NCBI GenBank assembly: GCA_946056345.1 | Contig: CAMGJH010000027.1 | Location: forward strand, 1 to 8,451 | Reading direction: 5' to 3' | Origin: an uncultured Lentisphaeraceae bacterium | GTDB lineage: Bacteria > Verrucomicrobiota > Kiritimatiellia > RFP12 > DVOR01 | Length of the DNA stretch: 8,451 nucleotides | Part shown: piece by piece, positions 1 to 7,053 of the stretch | Layout: each line of letters starts with the position of its first letter | Position numbering within the stretch: the stretch's first letter is position 1 | Program-made: the position numbers and the translations under genes | The notes under the pieces: model-generated | Told to the model about the DNA's origin: nothing | What the model saw: only the letters and a program-made list of their open reading frames with translations | The model's database searches: none

Positions 1-1536
1 AAGCGTGTCGTCGCCTTCCCAACCGCCGCAGAGGGCCTTGTAGAGGGCCACCTGCTGGCGGGAGATAGCGCCTTCGCTAATCACGCGCGCTTCGTCGAGG
101 GTCTGGAGCTGACGCTGGGCGTCAAGGACGTCGAAGAAGTCGCCGAGGCCGGCGTTGTACTTGTTGGCGGCGATTTCGTAGGCGGCTTGGGCGGCCTGGA
201 CGCCGAGGCGCAGCTGGGTGAGGCGCTCGTACTCCTGGGTGACGCCGGCGAGGGCGGTGCGCACATCGGCCAGGGCCGAGAGGACGACCTGCTCGTAGCT
301 GGCGAGGGCGGCCTTCTGCTGCTCGGTCTTAATCTTCACGTTGGCGACGATTTGGCCGCCGCGGAAGATGGGCAGGGTGATGCCCGGGCCGAAGTTGTAG
401 AAGCGGCTGTCCCAGTCGAGGAGGTCGCCGGCGGAGAGGGAGTCGAAGCCGAAGGAGCCGGAGATGTAGACGGTGGGATAGTGCTCGGCCTCGGCGGCCC
501 CGAGGGTGGAGGTGGCGGCCTTCAGGCGGCGCTCGGCGGCGTAGACATCGGGGCGGCGGCGGATGGCGTCGGCCGGGATGCCCTCATCGAGGTTGATGCG
601 CTTGGCGCGGGGGATGCCGGTGGGGCGGAGGCCGGCGGCCTTGGCGTTGTCGTTCTGCGTGCCTGCGGGGGCCTCGCCGGCGGCGGGGCCGGGGCCGGGC
701 TGGAGCGCAGGCTGGGCCAGGAGCTCGGGCGGCAGGGTGCCGGGGGTGACGCCGCAGAGGAGGGCGATGGCATTCTCGGCGGCAACGATTTGGGCCTTGA
801 GGGAGGGAATGGCGGCGGCGGTGTTGCGCAGGTCGTATTCGGCCTGGTTCTTCTGCAGGTCGTTGGTGATGCCGGCGCGGTTGCGGTTGGCCAAGAGGTC
901 GTAGTTGGCCTGCTGGAGCTTGAGGTTGTCCTCGGCCACCATCAGGCGGCCTTGGAGGGTGCGCAGCTCAAGGTAGTAGGTGGCCAGCGACCCGGAGACC
1001 GAGACCCAGAGGGCCTTGAGGTCGGCCTCGGAGGCCTGCGCCTCGGCGGCGGCGGCATCGGTGAGGTGCTGGACGCGGCCAAAGAAGTCGAGCTCCCAAC
1101 GGGCGCTGGCGGCGAGGTTGTAATCGGTGTAGCGGCGGTTGGGGGAGGCGCCGGAGAGGCCGTTCTCGGAGGTGCGGGTGCGGGTGAGGTCGCCGCCGAC
1201 GTTGGCGGTGGGCCAGAGGGCGCCGCGCTGGTATTCATAGGCGGCGCGGGCGGCAGCGAGGTTGGCGCGGGCGGCAGCGAGGTTGCGGTTGACGGCGTAG
1301 GCCTTGGCCAGGAGGCGGGAGAGGGCCGGGTCGTCGAAGCGCTCCCACCAGGCGGTGAGCTCGGGGGTGGGGAGCGCGTCGCGCGTATTGAGGCGGGGGA
1401 GGTTATCCTGGGCCTCGTGGGCAACGGCCGCTTCGTCGAGGATGTCCGCGGCGGGGCGCTCGGTGTATTTGGGGCCGAGGGCGGTGCAGCCGCAGAGGGT
1501 CAGCAGGGCGGTCAGGGAGAGCAGGGAAGGCTTCAC
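1..1536 (-). CDS. RND efflux outer-membrane factor lipoprotein, NodT/OprM type (3' end cut by window)
   Basis: This is the outer-membrane and periplasmic exit duct of the efflux pump encoded just upstream. I read 512 codons without a stop. The start is GTG at 1536-1534, chosen because a perfect AAGGAGG lies 7 nt upstream and no ATG fits. The N-terminus is a lipoprotein signal with lipobox LCGC, acylated Cys at residue 17. Two OEP repeats follow: the first about residues 60-255 ([11 protein letters not shown] near 62, helix ending GALWP), the second about 320-510 ([10 protein letters not shown] near 326, [12 protein letters not shown] near 353, [12 protein letters not shown] near 383, DVLDAQRQL near 470). 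The last visible residues, [15 protein letters not shown], match the usual family end, so only a few residues are probably missing. The RND stop and this GTG overlap as GTGA, which suggests translational coupling. A Gly/Pro/Ala-rich linker (about 273-310) between the repeats is longer than usual. Family assignment is firm; the substrate is unknown. Confidence 0.93.
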   Translation of the reverse strand, partial: MKPSLLSLTALLTLCGCTALGPKYTERPAADILDEAAVAHEAQDNLPRLNTRDALPTPELTAWWERFDDPALSRLLAKAYAVNRNLAAARANLAAARAAYEYQRGALWPTANVGGDLTRTRTSENGLSGASPNRRYTDYNLAASARWELDFFGRVQHLTDAAAAEAQASEADLKALWVSVSGSLATYYLELRTLQGRLMVAEDNLKLQQANYDLLANRNRAGITNDLQKNQAEYDLRNTAAAIPSLKAQIVAAENAIALLCGVTPGTLPPELLAQPALQPGPGPAAGEAPAGTQNDNAKAAGLRPTGIPRAKRINLDEGIPADAIRRRPDVYAAERRLKAATSTLGAAEAEHYPTVYISGSFGFDSLSAGDLLDWDSRFYNFGPGITLPIFRGGQIVANVKIKTEQQKAALASYEQVVLSALADVRTALAGVTQEYERLTQLRLGVQAAQAAYEIAANKYNAGLGDFFDVLDAQRQLQTLDEARVISEGAISRQQVALYKALCGGWEGDDTL

Positions 1537-4500
1537 TTGGTTTCCTCCTTCTTGTGCGTGGTGCCGAAGAGGGCGTAGGTGCCCTCGCGCATCTTCTCAA
1601 AGAGTGAATAGAGGGCCGGGATCATCAGCAACCCGGCGGTGGTGGACATCAGCATCCCGTAGTAGACGGTGACGCCGATGTGGCGGCGGCTGGCCGCACC
1701 CGCGCCCTCGGCGTAGACCATCGGGAGCACGCCGAGGATGAAGGTGAGGGCGGTCATCAACACCGCGCGCAGACGCTCGCCGGCGCCCTCGCCTGCCGCG
1801 TCAACGATGCTCAAGCCTTGCTCGCGGCGCGTGGCGGCGAACTCGACGATGAGGATGGCGTTCTTTGCGGCCAGGGCCACCAGAAGCAGGAGGCCGAGCT
1901 GGGCGTAGATGGAGAGGTCCAGGCCGTTGCGCATAATGCCGATGAAGGCACCCATACAGCCGACGATGATGGAGGTCATCACCGGCAGCGGCAGCGTCCA
2001 GCTCTCATACTGTGCCACCAGGAAGAGGTAGCCGAAGACGAAGGCTGCGATAACGAGGATCGTCGTCTGGCCGGAGGTGGCGTTTTCCTGATAGGAGAGG
2101 TCGGTCCACTCGAAGGAGAAGTCTCGCGAGAGGGTGGACTTGGCGATGGCGCGCACGGCATTCATTGCCTCGCCCGAGGCGAAGCCGGGGGCGGTCATGG
2201 CGGTGATGGCGGCGGAGGGATAGAGGTTGTAGCGCGGATAACTACGGGTGCCGCCGGTGGTGTGGAAGTTGACCAAGGCGGAGACCGGGACCATAGCGCC
2301 GGTGTTGCTCTTGGCATAGAGGCGGCCAATGGCATCGGAGGTGTCGCGGCCCTTCCAGTCGGACTGGATAATGACCTGGTTGACCTGGGTGCCGATGTTG
2401 ATGTCGTTGATGTAGTAGGAGCCGAGGTAGCTCTGCAAGGTCGAGTAGAGGGTCGAGATAGGCACCTGGTAGGTTTCGGTCTTGGTGCGGTCAATTTCGA
2501 GCTTGATGTGGGGCGTGCCGGAGGTGTAGGGCGAGAAGGCCATCGCGAGTTCCGGCGCCTGGTTGAGGGAGACGAGGAAGGCGCGGAGGTTGCGCTCGAT
2601 AATCTCCGGGTCGGTGAAGTTGAGCGACTGGAATTGGATACTCAAGCCACCGGTGTTGCCCAGGCCCATAATCGCCGGCGGGAGCATCGCGAAGAACTTA
2701 CCTTCGTGATACTGCGCCGAGAGGGCCATAATCTGGTTGAGAACGCCGCGGGCGGTGACGCCTTCGGGGCGCTTATCCCAGTCATCCAACGCCACGATGA
2801 GCATGCCCGTGTTCTCTGCCGAGCCCGAGACCATCGCGTAGCCGGTGATGGCCAAGAGGCTCTTCACACCCGGGATCTTCTGCACTTCGCTGCCAACACG
2901 GGCGATGAACTTATCGGTGACGGCCCGGTTCGTGCCTTCGCTCAAGGAGATGTCCACGAAGACGACGCCCTGATCCTCCTCGGGGAGGAAGGAACTCGGG
3001 GTTTTCTCCAGGGCGATGATGGCTCCGGCCGCGGTCAAGAGCAACAGAAGCAGCGTCAGGATCCGGCGCGCGGCCAGGAACTTGGCGATGGAGGCATAGC
3101 GCTTCTTGAGCCAGTTAAGCCCGGCGTTAAACCAGGTGAAGGGGTCCCACAGGTGCTTGTGTTCGGTGGGCGTGCCCATAATGGTGGCGCAGATAGCCGG
3201 GGAGAGGGTGAGGGCGTTGACGGTGGAGAAGCAGATAGCCACCGACATCGTCACCGCGAACTGCGCGTAGATGCGCCCGGTAATGCCCGAGATGAAGCCC
3301 ACCGGCACAAAGATGGCCAGCAACACAAGCGTGGTGGCGATGACCGCGCCGGTCACTTCACTCATGGTTAGAAGCGTGGCGGTCTTGCGGTCGAGCTTGC
3401 TCTTTTCCATGTGATACTGCACGCGCTCGACCACGACGATGGCATCGTCAACGATTGAGCCGATGGCTAGCACCAGTGCGAAGAGCGAGAGGGTGTTGAT
3501 GGAGAAGTCGCAGGCCTTGAGCACGGCAAAGGTGCAGAAGAGCGAAACGGGGATGGCGCAGACCGGGACAAGCGTGGCCCGAAGATCTTGCAAGAAGAGG
3601 AAGCAGACGATCACCACGAGCACGAAGGTCTCCACGAGGGTGGAGACAATCTCCTTAATCGAGTCGCGCACCACGTCGGTGGCGTCGTAGGCGAAGACGG
3701 CCTCCAGGTCGCCGGGGAAGGTCGGCTTGAGGCGCTCGAGCTCAGCCTTGATGGCATCGACGGCTTCGATGGCGTTGGTGCCGGGGGTCTGGTTGAGACC
3801 CATCGACACCGCTTCGGCGCTGTTGAAGGTGCCGTTGGCGCTGTAGTTCTGCTCGCCCACCTCGATGCGCGCCACATCGCGCAGACGGACGATGCCGCCG
3901 TCCTCGGAGGTGCGCACCACGATGTTCTCGAACTCCTTGACCGAGCTCAGGCGGCCATCGGCCGTGATGGTGTAAACATTCTTGACGGTGGGGTCTTGCA
4001 CCGGCGAAGCGCCCACCGAGCCGAGCGAAGCCTGGCGGTTCTGCGAGGAGATGGCCGCGACCACCTCGTTAGCGTCCATATTCTGAGCCGCCATCCGATC
4101 GGGGTCGAGCCAAATGCGCATCGCCACCTCCGCGCCATAGACATCCGCGCCGCCCACGCCGGGCACGCGCAAGATGGTGTCGCGGATATTGGAGAAAAGG
4201 AAGTCGGTAATCTGCAACTTATTGAGCGCTCCCGAGGGCGAGCGGAAGGCAATGAAGCCGAGCATCGAAGAGGCGCGCGAGCTCACCGAGACGCCCTGCT
4301 TGGTCACTTCCGCCGGGAGTTTCGGCTCGGCGCGCGCCACGCGGTTCTGCACGCGCACCATACTCATATCGCGATCCGCGCCCACCGCGAAGGTGACCGT
4401 CAGCTCATACTGGCCGTTATCGGTGCACTCGGAGGACATATAGATCATATCCTCCACACCGTTGATCTCCGACTCAATCGGAATGGCCACTGTGTTGGCC

Positions 4501-4766
4501 AGGTCCACGGCACTCGCGCCCGGGTAGGAGCAGCTCACCTGCACCGTCGGCGGGGCAACCTCGGGATACTGCTCAATCGGGAGCGACTTAATCGCCAGCG
4601 CGCCGACCAGTGTCATCACAATTGCGATAACAAAGGCGAAGCGCGGCCGGTTCACAAAGATGCGCGAGAAGATTGACTTCGTCGGCAGTTCCTTGAGCGC
4701 CTCTTGAATCACCCGGCGCTCGTTCGCCTCGATCTCCTCGAGGCTCATCTTCCGTTCTTCTGCCAT
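1533..4766 (-). CDS. RND multidrug efflux transporter, HAE1 family (AcrB/MexB-like inner-membrane pump)
   Basis: Proton-driven trimeric inner-membrane pump that captures substrates from the periplasm or outer leaflet and passes them to the outer-membrane duct. It has 1077 residues, slightly longer than the usual 1030-1050. TM1 is about residues 41-60, followed by the conserved [17 protein letters not shown] and YPGASA segments of the porter domain. The TM4 proton-relay pair is Asp440-Asp441 in [13 protein letters not shown], and the TM10 lysine is Lys968 in [21 protein letters not shown] near 593 opens the second half. All relay residues are intact, so it should be functional. The HAE1 motifs favour organic/amphiphilic substrates rather than metal ions; the specific drug cannot be read. 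The ATG at 4766 has AAGGAG 9 nt upstream. Odd point: about 33 charged residues precede the usual [11 protein letters not shown] start. It is the third gene of the operon. Confidence 0.96.
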   Translation of the reverse strand: MAEERKMSLEEIEANERRVIQEALKELPTKSIFSRIFVNRPRFAFVIAIVMTLVGALAIKSLPIEQYPEVAPPTVQVSCSYPGASAVDLANTVAIPIESEINGVEDMIYMSSECTDNGQYELTVTFAVGADRDMSMVRVQNRVARAEPKLPAEVTKQGVSVSSRASSMLGFIAFRSPSGALNKLQITDFLFSNIRDTILRVPGVGGADVYGAEVAMRIWLDPDRMAAQNMDANEVVAAISSQNRQASLGSVGASPVQDPTVKNVYTITADGRLSSVKEFENIVVRTSEDGGIVRLRDVARIEVGEQNYSANGTFNSAEAVSMGLNQTPGTNAIEAVDAIKAELERLKPTFPGDLEAVFAYDATDVVRDSIKEIVSTLVETFVLVVIVCFLFLQDLRATLVPVCAIPVSLFCTFAVLKACDFSINTLSLFALVLAIGSIVDDAIVVVERVQYHMEKSKLDRKTATLLTMSEVTGAVIATTLVLLAIFVPVGFISGITGRIYAQFAVTMSVAICFSTVNALTLSPAICATIMGTPTEHKHLWDPFTWFNAGLNWLKKRYASIAKFLAARRILTLLLLLLTAAGAIIALEKTPSSFLPEEDQGVVFVDISLSEGTNRAVTDKFIARVGSEVQKIPGVKSLLAITGYAMVSGSAENTGMLIVALDDWDKRPEGVTARGVLNQIMALSAQYHEGKFFAMLPPAIMGLGNTGGLSIQFQSLNFTDPEIIERNLRAFLVSLNQAPELAMAFSPYTSGTPHIKLEIDRTKTETYQVPISTLYSTLQSYLGSYYINDINIGTQVNQVIIQSDWKGRDTSDAIGRLYAKSNTGAMVPVSALVNFHTTGGTRSYPRYNLYPSAAITAMTAPGFASGEAMNAVRAIAKSTLSRDFSFEWTDLSYQENATSGQTTILVIAAFVFGYLFLVAQYESWTLPLPVMTSIIVGCMGAFIGIMRNGLDLSIYAQLGLLLLVALAAKNAILIVEFAATRREQGLSIVDAAGEGAGERLRAVLMTALTFILGVLPMVYAEGAGAASRRHIGVTVYYGMLMSTTAGLLMIPALYSLFEKMREGTYALFGTTHKKEETK
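1544..1550 (-). promoter_or_regulatory. Ribosome binding site of the outer-membrane factor gene
   Basis: AAGGAGG on the minus strand, 7 nt before the GTG at 1536. It lies entirely inside the last codons of the RND gene, where it encodes part of the Lys-Lys-Glu-Glu tail. It is what decides the GTG start. Confidence 0.85.
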
Positions 4767-4775
4767 AACCCAAAA

Positions 4776-4781
4776 CTCCTT
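4776..4781 (-). promoter_or_regulatory. Ribosome binding site of the RND pump gene
   Basis: AAGGAG on the minus strand, 9 nt before the ATG at 4766, in the 29-nt gap after the adaptor stop codon. It supports the upstream ATG, and hence the N-terminal extension, rather than the Met seven codons in. Confidence 0.8.
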
Positions 4782-4795
4782 CTACCGGCGAGCGC

Positions 4796-6016
4796 TTACT
4801 TCACGGCCGGGTTGACCACATTCAGCTTGGCACCGTCGGAGACATTCACCACGCCTTCGGTAATCACCTCTTCGCCTTCGCTCAGGCCCTCGAGGATGGC
4901 AATGTAGCCGCCCTGCGTTTCGCCGAGCTTGACGATGCGCCGCACGGCCGTGCCATTCACATTGAGGTAGACATAGTCGCCCGTGGCGTTGGCCAACACC
5001 GCGCCAGTGGGCACCGCGATGATCTCCTTGGGCTCGGCCTCGCTCAGGAGCACCGTTACATAGCCATTGGAGACCAGGAATTGGTTGGGGTTCGCAAAGC
5101 GGTAGCGGATGGCCAGGGTTGCTGTGGCGCTGTCAATCTCATTGCTCACGAAGTCCGATTCGCCATTGTGCTCGTAGATCGACCCATCGGCCAAGCGCAG
5201 CTGCGCGCGGATGGCCTCAACTTTTCCGTGCTCTTCAATCACGCGCCGCCCCTGCAAGAGCTCCTTATCGGGGATGGAGAAGACCACGCGCACCGGATCG
5301 GTCTGCACAATACGCGCGAGCGAGCCCATCGAGGGGGCCACGTAGTCGCCCTTCTTGAGCAGACTCTTACCGATACGCCCGGAGATGGGGGCGGTGATGC
5401 GCGTGTAGCCCAGGTTGATCTCCGCGCTCTGCAGATCCGCCTCGCACTGGGCGATGGCCGCGCGCGCCTCGAGCATCGTGGCGTAGGCCTGGTCAATCTC
5501 GGCCTCGGTCACCGAGCGCTTATCCACCGCGCTGATACGCGCGTAGTAGCGGTCGGCATTCTCGCTGGAGGCCTTGGCCTTCTCCAGGGCGGCCTTGGCC
5601 TGAGCCACACGCGCCTCGTAGACCCGCGGGTCGATGAGGAAGAGCAGATCGCCGGCTTTGACCATCGAGCCTTCGGTGAAGGCCACCTCGGCAATGGTGC
5701 CATCAATCTGCGCGCGCAGGTCGGTCTTCTCAATGGGCTCGACGTGGCCCATAAACTCCTGGGGCGGATTCATTGCGCGCTTGCCGACCTTGGAGGTCTC
5801 CACCGTGACCGGGCGGCCCATCATCATGGCCTGTTGCTTGGCGGCCTGCTCGGCGGCGGCCTTGGTGGCCTGGCGCGTGATGTAGATTTGGCTCACGTAC
5901 CACCCCAGCGCGAAGGCCGCGCCCACGCTCAAGAGCAACCCGAAGGTGCCAGCCACTGCTGCCGCACCGCGAGCGGGCTTCGCCGTCTGTTCCATCATTT
6001 CCGTTGTTTCAGTCAT
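4796..6016 (-). CDS. RND efflux periplasmic adaptor (membrane fusion protein, AcrA/MexA-like)
   Basis: Periplasmic adaptor that bridges the RND pump and the outer-membrane channel. I chose the ATG at 6016 (406 residues) because AGGAGG sits 7 nt upstream; an in-frame ATG at 6037 would add seven residues and has no comparable site. Residues about 19-46 form one hydrophobic segment. There is no lipobox Cys, so it is anchored by a transmembrane helix rather than a lipid, unlike AcrA. The lipoyl/barrel-sandwich half starts near 90 (VEPIEKTDLRAQIDGTI, then GDLLFLIDPRVYEA). The alpha-hairpin spans about 135-200, and the second lipoyl half has the family signature LGYTRITAPISGRIGKS near 202. Beta-barrel and membrane-proximal domains follow (VPTGAVL near 335, GLSEGEEVITEG near 377). 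It starts 8 nt inside the regulator gene and ends 29 nt before the pump gene. Confidence 0.95.
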   Translation of the reverse strand: MTETTEMMEQTAKPARGAAAVAGTFGLLLSVGAAFALGWYVSQIYITRQATKAAAEQAAKQQAMMMGRPVTVETSKVGKRAMNPPQEFMGHVEPIEKTDLRAQIDGTIAEVAFTEGSMVKAGDLLFLIDPRVYEARVAQAKAALEKAKASSENADRYYARISAVDKRSVTEAEIDQAYATMLEARAAIAQCEADLQSAEINLGYTRITAPISGRIGKSLLKKGDYVAPSMGSLARIVQTDPVRVVFSIPDKELLQGRRVIEEHGKVEAIRAQLRLADGSIYEHNGESDFVSNEIDSATATLAIRYRFANPNQFLVSNGYVTVLLSEAEPKEIIAVPTGAVLANATGDYVYLNVNGTAVRRIVKLGETQGGYIAILEGLSEGEEVITEGVVNVSDGAKLNVVNPAVK

Positions 6017-6641
6017 TTGATGTCCTCCTGATACCATTGAGAATAAAGTCCAATCCTGCCTCCAACGTCGGGCGCAGGTCCAACTGCTCCGTGCGGCCGT
6101 AAGGCTTGTGCAACCACGCCTCCCGGTGCAACCCGAAGAAGCACGAACTCAACAACGCAGCGATTTGCATTCCCGAGAGCGGGGAGGCAATCTCGCCTAA
6201 ATCCTTCAGCCGCTCCATACACGCCACCAGGCGGTCATACGGGTCAGCCACCATCAGCGCGTCCAACTTCTGGCGCAGCTTCGCCTTCAACGCCTCGCTC
6301 CACTCCACGCGGCTCATCACAAAGATCAGAAATTGCCGGTGCAGCCGATTCGTTGCAAGCACCTCGGCCCACGCCAAGAAGGCCGCGCGCACCTCCTCAA
6401 GCGTCGTTGCCCCCTCCAACGGCTTGAACGGGTCGAAAGATTCCTGCAACCACGCCAGCAGCGCGGCCAGGAGATCCTCCTTCGTCTTGAAGTGCCAGAA
6501 GATGGCCCACTTCGTCAGGTGGATCTTCTGGGCGATGTCATTAAAGGTTGTCAGCGCATAGCCGCGCTTGGAAAAACTCTCCAACGCCACCCGCAGGATG
6601 GTGTTTCGCGTCTCTAAAGCCTCTTCTTTCGTTCTGCGCAC
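6009..6641 (-). CDS. TetR/AcrR-family transcriptional regulator of the efflux operon
   Basis: Probable ligand-released repressor of its own operon. From the GTG at 6641 it has 210 residues, close to AcrR (215), and begins MRRTKEEALETR, very like the AcrR N-terminus. The TetR_N domain covers about residues 8-60: LRVALESFSKRGY, then the helix-turn-helix NDIAQKIHLTKWAIFWHFKT (about 34-53), then KEDLLAALL. The remaining 150 residues are the all-helical ligand-binding and dimerisation part. An ATG at 6905 is in frame, but the added residues are not family-like and cross the promoter, so I reject it. A TTG at 6656 (215 residues) is a weaker alternative. The canonical Gly in the family's GAIYWHF motif is Trp here. 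It is first in the operon, and its last 8 nt overlap the adaptor start. Efflux control is inferred from gene order. Confidence 0.9.
   Translation of the reverse strand: MRRTKEEALETRNTILRVALESFSKRGYALTTFNDIAQKIHLTKWAIFWHFKTKEDLLAALLAWLQESFDPFKPLEGATTLEEVRAAFLAWAEVLATNRLHRQFLIFVMSRVEWSEALKAKLRQKLDALMVADPYDRLVACMERLKDLGEIASPLSGMQIAALLSSCFFGLHREAWLHKPYGRTEQLDLRPTLEAGLDFILNGIRRTSND
6024..6029 (-). promoter_or_regulatory. Ribosome binding site of the adaptor gene
   Basis: AGGAGG on the minus strand, 7 nt before the ATG at 6016 and inside the last codons of the regulator gene. It decides the adaptor start and suggests re-initiation by ribosomes finishing the regulator. Confidence 0.85.
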
Positions 6642-6648
6642 AACAATA

Positions 6649-6654
6649 CTTTCC
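6649..6654 (-). promoter_or_regulatory. Weak ribosome binding site for the TetR gene
   Basis: GGAAAG on the minus strand, 7 nt before the GTG at 6641. It is much poorer than the AGGAGG-type sites of the downstream genes, consistent with low regulator output. The start choice rests mainly on protein alignment to AcrR. Confidence 0.5.
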
Positions 6655-6668
6655 AAAAAACGCCGCGT

Positions 6669-6697
6669 ATTATACAAACCGCAAGGCCAGTAAGCAA
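6669..6697 (-). promoter_or_regulatory. Promoter of the TetR-adaptor-pump-channel operon
   Basis: On the minus strand, -35 TTGCTT (6697-6692), a 17-nt spacer and a perfect -10 TATAAT (6674-6669). The start would be near 6662, leaving a leader of about 20 nt before the GTG at 6641. The -10 lies in a 9-bp palindrome GTATTATAC (plus strand 6667-6675), a possible part of an operator. The -35 matches only three of six consensus bases, so it may be weak or activator-dependent. Confidence 0.65.
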
Positions 6698-6827
6698 GCA
6701 CTTTTTCGCGTCTGCGCTTCGCTCGTGCCGCGCGTTTGCCCCGCGCCCCCGGCTCAGACCCCGGCGCATACGCCGTCGCTTGCCCCCGCCGTTGCGCGCC
6801 GGTTGGCCTTGGACGCGCGGCGAGTAT

Positions 6828-6856
6828 TTGACAAGCCTTGCAGGTTGTATTACAGT
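6828..6856 (+). promoter_or_regulatory. Divergent rightward sigma70-like promoter
   Basis: On the plus strand, perfect -35 TTGACA (6828-6833), 17-nt spacer, -10 TACAGT (6851-6856, four of six). The start would be near 6863. No plus-strand gene is visible downstream; an intrinsic terminator follows within 100 bases. The spacer carries a box resembling the spacer and -10 of the leftward operon promoter. Confidence 0.5.
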
Positions 6857-6862
6857 ATGCGC

Positions 6863-6958
6863 CGTATTTGCTTCCTAGTGGGGCAAAGCACCCTTTTGAT
6901 CTCATCTAAACAACATATACAATTGCCCTGCGGGTCTCATCCCCTGCGGGGCTTTTTT
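6863..6958 (+). ncRNA. Candidate small RNA divergent from the efflux operon
   Basis: A stretch of about 96 nt bounded by a consensus-like promoter and a strong intrinsic terminator. The predicted RNA has a 5' hairpin (6867-6887: TTTGC pairs with GCAAA and TCC with GGG around a TAGT loop, one bulged T). A mostly unpaired A/C/U-rich middle follows (6888-6924), then the terminator stem. This is the layout of many bacterial regulatory RNAs. An ATG at 6857 lies upstream of the expected start point, and its frame runs through the terminator without a stop, so a short coding sequence is unlikely. I recognise no known RNA family. It could also be a leader remnant or a chance arrangement. Confidence 0.35.
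6925..6958 (+). terminator. Rho-independent terminator, rightward
   Basis: GCCCTGC (6925-6931) pairs with GCGGGGC (6946-6952), allowing one U-G pair. GGG (6932-6934) pairs with CCC (6941-6943) around the loop TCTCAT, with a 2-nt bulge. A run of six T (6953-6958) follows at once. A smaller hairpin CCCC-TGC-GGGG (6941-6951) is an alternative. It has polarity only on the plus strand, where no annotated gene precedes it. Confidence 0.7.
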
Positions 6959-6987
6959 ATGCCGTTCCGGTCCTTCGCCGGCGTAGC

Positions 6988-7026
6988 CAAGAGAAAGGCG
7001 GGGCGGCCAACCGGCTGCCCCGCCTT
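6988..7026 (-). terminator. Probable rho-independent terminator of ilvC
   Basis: AAGGCGGGGC (6995-7004) and GCCCCGCCTT (7017-7026) form a perfect 10-bp stem. It continues after one mismatch into a 3-bp GCC/GGC inner stem with a 4-nt loop. On the minus strand it is followed by TTTCTCTT, an interrupted T tract, 26 nt after the ilvC stop. The stem is very strong; the imperfect T tract is the only weakness. Confidence 0.75.
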
Positions 7027-7032
7027 GCGTAG

Positions 7033-7053
7033 AAGCGCTATGGGCTAGCGCTT
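7033..7053 (-). repeat. Perfect 8-bp inverted repeat overlapping the ilvC stop codon
   Basis: AAGCGCTA (7033-7040) and TAGCGCTT (7046-7053) form a perfect stem with a 5-nt loop. The repeat includes two bases of the TAA stop at 7054-7052. No T run follows on either strand, so it is not a classical terminator. It may protect the mRNA 3' end or aid the downstream terminator. Confidence 0.6.

Larger units (their letters stand above)
6657..7051. other. Gene-free region between the efflux operon and ilvC
   Basis: 395 bases without a credible gene. It holds the leftward operon promoter, the divergent promoter with its candidate small RNA and terminator, and the ilvC terminator. Within 6700-6827 I see only GC-rich sequence with no clear promoter, repeat or coding signal. 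Reading frames that cross the region have atypical composition and no family resemblance. Confidence 0.7.

Noticed and set aside
1244..1285. Perfect 21-base tandem repeat inside the channel gene, encoding NLAAARA twice
   Set aside because: The helix length matches that of related channels, so it is probably not an insertion; repeated Ala/Arg codons in a biased genome explain the identity.
187..3371. Long plus-strand open frames (187-1578 and 1680-3371) opposite the channel and pump genes
   Set aside because: They are mirror images of GC-rich genes with strong third-position bias; their products are Gly/Ala/Arg/His-rich and resemble no family, while the minus-strand products are textbook pump components.
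3588..4676. Plus-strand open frame of 362 codons opposite the pump N-terminal half
   Set aside because: Antisense shadow; composition (many His, Arg, Gly) and lack of any motif argue against a real protein.
6642..6905. N-terminal extension of the TetR protein to an ATG at 6905
   Set aside because: It would cross the perfect TATAAT and add about 88 residues unlike any TetR protein, whereas the GTG at 6641 aligns with the start of AcrR.
6920..6952. Possible tRNA T-arm at the end of the candidate small RNA
   Set aside because: The loop TCTCATC does not fit the TTCRANY pattern, and no acceptor, D or anticodon arm can be drawn.
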